Below, in pieces: positions 56,878 to 64,000 of a DNA stretch of 64,000 bases. The first letter of the stretch is position 1; every line of letters starts with the position of its first letter. The DNA is taken from contig CM049308.1 in assembly GCA_026874595.1 (NCBI GenBank), forward strand, positions 39,668,527-39,732,526. The letters run 5' to 3'. A model generated the notes under the pieces. That model made no database searches. It was not told the origin of the DNA and saw only the letters and a program-made list of their open reading frames with translations. The position numbers and the translations under genes were made by a program. This DNA is from Sipunculus nudus. Lineage: Eukaryota > Annelida > Sipuncula > Golfingiida > Sipunculidae.

Positions 56878-57286
56878 TTATAAATGATGCATATCATAAT
56901 TAAAGGCTTTCACATCTATATCATCATCACGACACAGCTTCTGGAAGTCACACGAGCTGAGGATCTCCTTCCAACTGTCTAGCATACTGCTGAGTGGACA
57001 CAGACTTCTGGCACAACCAGGTAAAACTATCGGCTTCTCATTCAGGTACGTCCTCACTTTATACTCGTCTCCACAATTGAACAACACAAATACCAGGTTG
57101 CTGGCGAAAGGGTTCACTTTTCCCAGTTGCCACTGTCTCCTTCGATGATGTTTATAATTGTCTGCCATGAGTGGCTTCTCATCACGAAATAGTCCTAATC
57201 TTACCAACAGTGGTAACAATGTCCTGGAATTACCAACACGCAGTGTGATTTTTTTGGACTTGTCTTCCGGCTTATTCTTGGCATCC
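56878..57286 (-). CDS. MINPP1-like last exon, NSR in place of HAE
   Basis: After ATTCACAG it reads DAKNKPEDKSKKITLRVG, then NSR (codons 57223-57231) and TLLPLLVRLGLFRDEKPLMA. Further on it has FASNLVFVLFNCGDEYKV and LNEKPIVLPGC, and it stops at 56878-56880. The Asn-Ser-Arg replaces the proton-donor HAE. There is no ER-retention tetrapeptide. No clear AATAAA lies near the stop. Confidence 0.95.
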
Positions 57287-60200
57287 CTGTGAATAAATAA
57301 GAGATAAATATGTATCAAATGAACATTTTAATTTAATTTTAAATTAGAAAGAAATATGACAGAAGAAAAACAATATAATCATTTTTGAGATATTGTCCTG
57401 TAGATTGATACAAGTTAACTAAAAGGTTGATTGCTGTTACCGGTTGCTTAAATTTGTGCACCACAGTAAATCACCTCGTGGATCAAAGTTTGGACAATAT
57501 ATACAAGACTAACCACTCTTACACTTTGGACAATCAAAATCCCTTCCTTTTTCCTATACTGAGGCCATTTTCTCAAATTTGCCTTACAAATCTCTGACTG
57601 GAAAAAAAACCAGAATTTTCTTGTTATGTTTTCCTGGATTTTCAGAATGGCTGAAAACCATGAAGTGTAACTGTCAAAACTGTAGAATACATGGGCAATG
57701 TGGATCGACATGGATCCTAGCCGTGACAACCCAACGCAGCAGGCAATCGGATAAATGGGCTGGTAAGCCTACTCGAGTCGTTATACTAGTAATATGGAGG
57801 AATGTATTGCTGTGGTCTTGCATCTGGTTGCAATCATATTGTGGTAAACGGCCCATAATCTCAATATAATGCTTAGAATGGTGAATAAACACAATAGTAT
57901 ATATGTGAGCTCGCAACAAAAACTGAAACACCGTCTCCATGGACGTGGGTCATTTCCTGTGTCGCCTGCAAGTTGCCTGCATCCTGTATCCGTGCTAGCC
58001 ATGCTTGTGTTCATGCGGTCATAAATTCAACAAACATGCCGAGGGGTTTACCAATGTGCTGGGTTAAACAGGAACTTTTCTCCCACATATTTGGTATTAT
58101 TAGAAAGTACACAAAAAATGCTAATGAATGGTCTGGTGTATGTTGATTGACAGTGTACCTGTAGCCCATGAAACATTGTCAGTAATGACGAAAATATTCG
58201 CATCTTCATAAGGCCTTGTAATGCGATCCTCAGACGTACGTCATGACACTCTGGCGCCAGTAATCTGGGCGTAATGCCAGAGGATCAATATGACGCTACA
58301 TGGATCCTACAGCTGATCACTGGCAAACAGTGTGAACTATCATTAAAGAAACCCCCATGTGGCTGAAGGTCAATGTGTAATGGCAAAGAGAATTTTATTT
58401 TATATACCATTTACCCTAGTAATCATTATCTGAATAAATCATCACAATTCATTATCCAGGGGTACTTACACCAAGGAATGGACTATATCCTTGAGGAGTA
58501 GACAGCTCGGCTCATAGTTAATCTGGCGACCATGTCCGTAACGCCAGTAATACTTCATGTCTTGTGCGTATATCATCATGTTTAACATCTCATTGGACAG
58601 AGCTTCACACCAGGGGGCGTACTGGTAGATAGCATGTTCAAAACGACATGCTTCATACATTGCTATAGCAACAGCTGCAAAATAAATTAAACAGCTCTGG
58701 AAACTTAACAAATATGCACTCTCCTAGACATGAAAATTAATATGTTACATAGCTATGTCATTCAAAAATAAGTATTATACTCATGCTAACAAGAAAACAG
58801 AGGTGTCTAGAGCCCAATTAAAGGATCTGATCAGAGTGACTATAGCTGTATGTAGAAAGTAAAGATTATACTGGTACAAAATTCAAATGGGAAAATTAAA
58901 AAGATTTTAATTTAAATCCTAAGCCAGAATAAGGCAAAAAATCTGTTACAAGAATATATTGTGTAGTTATTGCATAAGGGTGCTTGATTTTTGTTTAGTT
59001 TCAATTCTGAGCTAAAATTTGGGTTGACATATGTACATTAGTGTTCATAAATATATGCATATATAAGTAAACATTCAGTTGTTTTTTTATTAATTGTATT
59101 TAAAAAATGGGTTCTTCAAATTTGGAGCTTCATGGATTATAATGAAAGTTAGATTTAAGGAAAGTGTACCTTCATATCTCAATCCAACCAGAATATAGTT
59201 GATTTAAGATGTAATGGCAAAGAGAATGTTTGTTTCAAATATGTTATATAGATATCAGTGTTACACAAGATATTTTATTTTATCAACCAATCAGTTTGCA
59301 AAAAAACTATTTTTCCTTATACCATTCATATGAATAATATACAATATCTGCAGATATTAAATCCACATACCAATGAACCACATTTACAGACCACCCTTAA
59401 ATAAACCATAAACATTTATACTGATTATAAAGACCAGCTTCAGCAAATCTGACAGTTAGCCTATGGTGTTGTAGCTCTTACTTACTCAAATTGACTGAAT
59501 TTTGCCGGAGCCCCAGCCTGTGTGTGAGATCATCCAGCATGTCCTTGACTGACTGACTGTAGATGAACTTGCTCGCTTCCAGCTTCTCCATGTCATCCCC
59601 TGCTAGTCTGGTACTGATGTACTTGGCACATGAGTCAAGGTACAGCAGTAACGTGTCCTCCTCAGGGGGGACAGACCCACACTCACCATGCCCTACAACA
59701 CAGGCCATTGTCACTTAGCAAACCATGGCCAAAGACTAACAAAAACTAGTGACCTTTCAGCTCCATCATATTTTTCTGTTTGTCAACATGGGCCTTGTAC
59801 CTTGTTTACTAACAGCTTGTGGATAAACATGCTCATTTATCAGTCACAGGGACATTATTTGAATTTTTTTCGCAGGAATCCCTTAAAGTTAATTATAGAT
59901 AAAGTCAGAATTCACAAACTCTATAAGTAAGCCAGTTGAATAACTGGCTTTAAGGAAAATCATGAATGTCCTGCTATTCTAAGTGAAATACAATGAAACA
60001 TTAACTGAATATATCTTGCAACTCTAACATTAACTCTCAAATTATGGAATGACAGGCATTTTTATAGTGTAGCAGGGATGCTGTTTTAACAAACATGGAC
60101 ATTAAACATGATTATTTTTTGCAGAGGAATTGTCAATTCATATGACAGCATAAAATGTACTTGAACACAAGCTGCTAATATACTATTGTTACAATAAACT

Positions 60201-62768
60201 CCACATCTGACTTTCAGAAACTGACTTTAAGTTTGAAATCATTCTTTTGGAAAAATGAACTTAAATATGATTTGTTAGTAATGTTATTGATATATTCTGC
60301 AATATCTTAGTGAAGTTAGACCACCAAAATAATGCAGTTTTTCACTGCTCAAATATAAACTGTGTAGTCCTACCGGATGTAGCAGTTAGTCCCATGTATA
60401 AATATTGTGCAGCTTTTCTCACACGGTTATAGTCTGTACACTTCATGTCAAACTCCACATTTTCACTGAAGAACTTTGGGAATCTCATCCTCCATCTTGT
60501 ACCTGAAGTACAGTAAAATTTTCTTTATTAATACTTAATGGATTATGAACAAGTGTGAATACCGTTAAGTCTAGACAACATTTAACAAATGGTACTGCAC
60601 GTTAAATCATTCAAATGGAGTATTGTTGTAAATTAATTGATACTGAAAGTGACTTGTAATGGTTTCTTTTTGTCAACCCTGATTTTAATAGCTCGTCTCC
60701 TTTTAGTTGAACGACTGCTTGTGCACAGTTCAACAATTAGCCACCAGATGGTTGCCAGTATGTCATGGTACACACAGAGATAAAAATGCATAATTAAATC
60801 TGGGTTTACAACAAAACAGAATTACTGTCATAGATAACACTATAAAGCAGGCACAAATAAATAAAACAGCCTGATGTAAACTTATTACCAGTTCATAATG
60901 ATAATTACCTATAGTAATATATTTGCATAATGTTAATTAACAGAACCATCAAGAACAACCATTAACTACTGGTGGGAACAAACAAACCATACACCATGAT
61001 AAAACAATGGTTTTGAAGTACATAACCTTAGTGAGTCATGTATTGGGATAGGAGATTTTCATCTTTAGTTACCATGCAGTGCTGAAACTATGTCTCAGCT
61101 ATTCTCTGAATGAAGGTATCTTTGGTTAAACAGGGATGATTTTATCTTTAAAAAAAAATCCTGGAAAATTGGCCAAAGTGGAGAAAAACTGTCAAAAATT
61201 TGACTTTTTTTCACAAATCAATAAATCCTTAGAAACATAATTTTGCTCTCAATGAACCCTGAGTTTAACCTGTAAATCTTCATTTCCAGCAGTCCTCCTT
61301 CTTTGTTTTCTAACCTGACCTATATCTCTGATTTCCGGCAGTCCTGTGTTTTCTAACCTTGCCCATATCTCTGATTTCCAGCAGTTCTGTGTTTTCTAAC
61401 CTTACCCATATATCTGATTTCCAGCAGTTCTGTGTTTTCTAACCTTGCCCATATCTCTGATTTCCAGCAGTCCAGTGTTTTCTAACCTTGCCCATATCTC
61501 TGATTTCTAGCAGTCCTGTGTTTTCTACCCTTACCCATACATCTGATTTCTAGCAGTCCTGTGTTTTCTAACCTTACCCATATCTCTGATTTCCAGCAGT
61601 CCTGTGTTTTCTAACCTTACCTATATCTCTGATTTCAAGCAGTCCTGTGTTTTACTAACCTTACCTTTATCTCTGATTTCCAGCAGTCCTGTGTTTTACT
61701 AACCTTACCTATAGATCTGATTTACTGCAGTCCTATGTTTTCTAACCTTACCTATATCTCTGATTTCCAGCAGTCCGCCTTCTGTGTTTTCTAATCCATC
61801 AACTGGCTTCATGGTTGGTTTCCAGAACTTCAGTGACAACACTTGATTCATACATAGCTCTCCTGGAATATATGTGTGATTCCTGTCATTTATTTTGACT
61901 TTATCTAGAGAAAAAAATACACTATTTGCAAGAGGTAAAAAAGGCTGATTTATGATGCAAATTATTACAATACACTAAACAATAAATCAGAAAACTAAAT
62001 AATAATACTGAAATAAAAAAAAAACTCACTACTTTATACATGTGATTATTACAATTTTGTTCTAAAAGCAGTTTTAAAAGAGTATTAAATCAATCTAAGA
62101 CAAATTGTATTTTATTCTTATAATGAGGTTTCATGTGTTAATTGTGATCTCTCTATGATACTAGGGCTGTATTGATACACTGGTGCACTAATACATCACA
62201 ATACAAAGATATACAATACATACTATATTGGTATCATCATGATATTTCTGTGTTTTGACCATATGTAATCATCCAATAGAAAGCCATGTTAGACAATAAA
62301 TATTGGGCTCTAATCATCATATGAGGTATGTTACTTGTAAGATGAGATGTCATAGGTCAGTAACAATAATGGCATCTGACTGGTTATTTTTTTTTATTAT
62401 TAGAATCTAATTTATGGTTTGGAAATAATTCAATTAGATTAGAAGAAGTCTGACCTTCCTTCATTGGACAGAGGCTTGAAATAAAAATATAAAACTAGCT
62501 TTGTGGGAATCATATGCAGTATCGTATTGTGAGAAAACATGATGTATCACAATGTGATATAATGGACTGTTACAGCCCTATATAAGAAACAGATTACAAT
62601 GCACAGTTAATTAAAAACCTTATAATACTAGTCACAGACCTCTGCGTGTATTAGCCACAATTTGGTCCCTTATTGTTGGTAAAAATGTGTTTATAGCCAC
62701 AACCTCATCTTCTCCAGGAAATCTGGTTCCATGGCGATTCAGAGAATATATGGTGCTTACTTCACATC
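56878..62768 (-). CDS. Multiple inositol polyphosphate phosphatase-like protein, partial gene (6 exons), altered proton-donor motif
   Basis: MINPP1 is a histidine acid phosphatase of the ER lumen or cell exterior that removes phosphates from InsP6 and related molecules. Six exons join in phase into about 410 codons: 62640-62768, 61752-61904, 60374-60502, 59486-59692, 58470-58674, 56878-57286. The catalytic RHGTRFP is in the first. Family landmarks follow (DFDHC-like LDSCAKYISTR, YAPWCEAL, MKYYWRYGHGRQIN, ASNLVFVLFNCGDEYKVRTY). Where the family has HAE before TLLPLL, this gene has NSR. The C-terminus is MHHL, not an SDEL/KDEL-type ER signal. The first ~85 residues, with any signal peptide, lie upstream of 62768 and off window. 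It may be a pseudoenzyme or a diverged secreted paralogue. Confidence 0.92.
57287..58469. other. MINPP1-like intron with a non-AT-rich insert
   Basis: Between about 57650 and 58330 composition is more balanced and CpG-containing than other introns. A plus-strand frame beginning MPRGLPMCWVKQELF (near 58038) is open for 36 codons. A CTCTGGCGCCAG...GCCAGAG hairpin lies near 58248. It may be an inserted element; I could not define its ends. Confidence 0.4.
58470..58674 (-). CDS. MINPP1-like exon 5 of those visible
   Basis: Reads VAIAMYEACRFEHAIYQYAP, WCEALSNEMLNMMIYAQDMK and YYWRYGHGRQINYEPSCLLL, ending KDIVHSL plus GT before GTAAGT. The PWC, YW..GYG-like and SC.L..DI landmarks are strongly conserved in MINPP1. 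Confidence 0.95.
58675..59485. other. MINPP1-like intron
   Basis: AT-rich. The phrase TAATGGCAAAGAGAAT near 59212 also occurs in the previous intron near 58379. No other feature. Confidence 0.5.
59486..59692 (-). CDS. MINPP1-like exon 4 of those visible
   Basis: Reads HGECGSVPPEEDTLLLYLD, CAKYISTRLAGDDMEKLEAS and DMLDDLTHRLGLRQNSVNL, then one base before GTAAGTAAG. The LLxxxDxCxKY pattern matches the family's RFFDHCEKF segment. Confidence 0.92.
59693..60373. other. MINPP1-like intron
   Basis: AT-rich sequence, nothing further seen. Confidence 0.5.
60374..60502 (-). CDS. MINPP1-like exon 3 of those visible
   Basis: Starts GTRWRMRFPKFFSENVEF and ends YLYMGLTATS plus one base before GTAGG. 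It aligns with the family's LRLxxxFPxLF ... AAAFLQGL region. Confidence 0.9.
60503..61275. other. MINPP1-like intron, part before the minisatellite
   Basis: AT-rich sequence, nothing further seen. Confidence 0.5.
61280..61751 (-). repeat. 43-bp minisatellite copied from the exon end and splice donor
   Basis: About 11 tandem units of 43-45 bp. On the minus strand each reads ACTGCTGGAAATCAGAGATA, T(A/G)GGTAAGG, TTAGAAAACACAG. The same sequence forms the last ~45 bases and donor of the adjoining exon, apart from a short AAGGC/AGG difference. So the array duplicates coding sequence plus a 5' splice site. Most units keep a GGTAAGG-type donor; some show GGCAAGG, with GT changed to GC. Confidence 0.93.
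61752..61904 (-). CDS. MINPP1-like exon 2 of those visible
   Basis: It begins in TCTCTAG|AT and encodes VKINDRNHTYIPGELCMNQ, LKFWKPTMKP, DGLENTEGGLLEIRDI and one base. The LxxW...DGLxxxG pattern matches the family. Its last ~45 bp plus the GTAAGG donor are the template of the minisatellite at 61280-61751. Confidence 0.88.
61905..62639. other. MINPP1-like intron
   Basis: AT-rich; a TACACTGGTGCACTAATAC-type stretch near 62170-62230 and a TGATGTATCACAATGTGATA stretch near 62540 echo each other in inverted orientation and may be ends of a small MITE. Not resolved. Confidence 0.4.
62640..62768 (-). CDS. MINPP1-like exon with RHGTRFP active site
   Basis: After a TATTTGCAG acceptor it reads CEVSTIYSLNRHGTRFPGED and ends ANTRR plus one base before GTCTGT. 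Arg-His-Gly-x-Arg-x-Pro is the phosphate-binding motif with the nucleophilic His. Phase 1 in and out; the preceding exon is not in the window. Confidence 0.93.
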
Positions 62769-62949
62769 CTGCAAATACACACAGACCAATTATTTCTACC
62801 CATGTACATGGCTGTTATTGATATAATCAGCGATGCTTTAACCGAACACTCCTGCAATATATGGAAGATGCTGGCATATTGCTCATATGCATAATAGGGA
62901 TTTTGCCAGAAACTGCCTGAATGTATTAAAGGTCTTTTTGGTGAATTCT

Positions 62950-63087
62950 AATAAGGCTGAATATTAATTGAGCCATATAATGGAAAGTCCATTATCTAAC
63001 CATCTGGTTGGCTGTCCTGATAGATAAAAGGACAACACAAAAAGACATTGAACCAGCTCATCATGACTGAAAATCAGGTGAGCTAAA
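62950..63087 (+). mobile_element. Degenerate family A 3' end
   Basis: GGACAACACAAAAAGACATT and then AGCTCATCATGACTGAAAATC with GGTGAGCTAAAA are a mutated form of the family A terminal hairpin. Confidence 0.55.
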
Positions 63088-63098
63088 ATCTAGAAATC

Positions 63099-63425
63099 TG
63101 CATTCCAAGGAATGCAGGCCTCCACTATATGAGAGATGCTCCAAAAACTGAGTTTGCATTCACTTATTCAGCCTATATTTGCATGTTCATTCAGGCAATA
63201 GTGACTGTACATTTGTGAATATTTCTTGATGGCATTCCTTAATCTGGATCATGTGCTGCATCTACACCAAAATCTAATCAATTTTCCAGTGGCCTATTCT
63301 TGAAATGCCCTGATAATTTCATGAGATTCCATCCTTTCATGACTGTGTGAGTCATGTTGTGAATAAGCATACAAACAAACACACTAACAAGATGCAAGAT
63401 TCTGGTGCAGGCAAGAAGACATAAA
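63099..63425 (+). repeat. Dispersed repeat, copy 2
   Basis: Related to 51870-52196 along its whole length (GTGACTGTACATTTGTGAAT, TCTACACCAAAATCTAATCA, TTTCATGACTGTGTGAGTCA). It lies directly after the degenerate family A end, so it may be part of that element or simply a neighbour. Confidence 0.7.
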
Positions 63426-64000
63426 TCTCTTAATTATGCTTAGTGAAATAAATCATTAGGAACAACACCTTTGCTGCTTTGCCAAGTGATGAAAAAGGAA
63501 AAATTTATACTTATTTTGAAGTATTTTATATGATTTCACTTCCTTTCATCATGCTCCAGTAATATTGATCACAGTAAATGAGTAAACATTTCTCAGAATA
63601 AGCCGGTGATTCAGGATACTTCATACACAGTAAAACATCAAAAGCAGTGCCTGAACATAATTTCATGGAAGACGTTTAAAGCACTCAGTCCTTTGCTGTT
63701 TGGTTACTACTTTGCCTCATTTGAAGAACACAGAGAGATGTACTTGATGAACTCTGCCAGATACATAGTCAGAGTATAATAGTCAGCTTCATGCTGAGTT
63801 GTAAATACGCTGATATTATTCTGATACACACAGTACACATTTATGTTGTGCAAGATTATGTCAATATATGGATGTTGATATCAGTGATACAAATCCTGTG
63901 GAGAACTGAGTACACAGCCCTGTGATAAGCCAACAGCCCTCATATATTTATACATGGTACCTCAACTCAATTTGTTAAATGTTAATTCCAGAACTTTAGC
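63426..64000. other. Gene-free stretch upstream of the visible MINPP1-like exons
   Basis: The N-terminal exon of the MINPP1-like gene should lie on the minus strand above 62768. I found no frame here with a signal peptide and a phase 1 donor, so it probably lies beyond the window. Confidence 0.5.

Noticed and set aside
62770-64000. N-terminal exon of the MINPP1-like gene
   Set aside because: Open minus-strand frames such as one near 63700-63780 lack a matching phase 1 donor and any signal-peptide pattern.

Overview
This is a window of AT-rich animal nuclear DNA. The coding signal is eukaryotic: short exons with GT-AG borders and matching phases, and large repeat-filled introns. Palindrome-ended repeats with GACG microsatellites, long satellites and a Gmr1-like LTR retrotransposon suggest an invertebrate, most likely a bivalve or other mollusc; the clade is inferred from repeat style, not proven. 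Two host genes can be read, both on the minus strand and both cut by a window edge.

Layout. (1) 1-8.1 kb: repeats, namely an inverted palindrome-ended element with eight ~335-bp units, a fragment of the same family, and a second family with ~180-bp units. (2) 8.1-16.0 kb: POLR2G (RNA polymerase II subunit RPB7), five coding exons covering about the first 133 residues. Intron 3 is nearly all nested transposon and intron 1 holds a MITE with a perfect 8-bp target duplication. (3) 16-24 kb: microsatellites, a 180-bp satellite (17.8-19.1 kb) and a 3.6-kb element bounded by GGTTCC/GGAACC clusters. (4) 24-35.4 kb: more palindrome-ended elements, AT-rich sequence with TA tracts, and a 1.85-kb element with long terminal inverted repeats. 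(5) 35.5-40.6 kb: a ~112-bp satellite of roughly 45 units with higher-order structure. (6) 41.3-51.25 kb: a GC-richer island, then a complete but decayed Ty3/gypsy element with both LTRs, a 4-bp target duplication, primer site and polypurine tract. Its domain order gag-PR-IN-RT-RH, with integrase before reverse transcriptase, is the Gmr1 arrangement. A palindrome-ended element has landed inside its RNase H. (7) 51.3-56.8 kb: intergenic DNA with a hAT-type MITE and a minisatellite. (8) 56.9-62.8 kb: six exons of a multiple inositol polyphosphate phosphatase (MINPP1)-like gene. It keeps the RHGxRxP motif, but Asn-Ser-Arg stands where the family has His-Ala-Glu.

The two genes have unrelated jobs, transcription and inositol phosphate metabolism; nothing suggests an operon or functional cluster. 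The main biology here is how repeats shape genes: a transposon end 12 bp from a POLR2G splice acceptor, a minisatellite grown from the end of a MINPP exon plus its splice donor, and several repeat families with different interiors that carry the same 12-bp palindrome GGTGGCGCCACC. I found no rRNA, no canonical tRNA gene, no CRISPR array and no prokaryotic operon.
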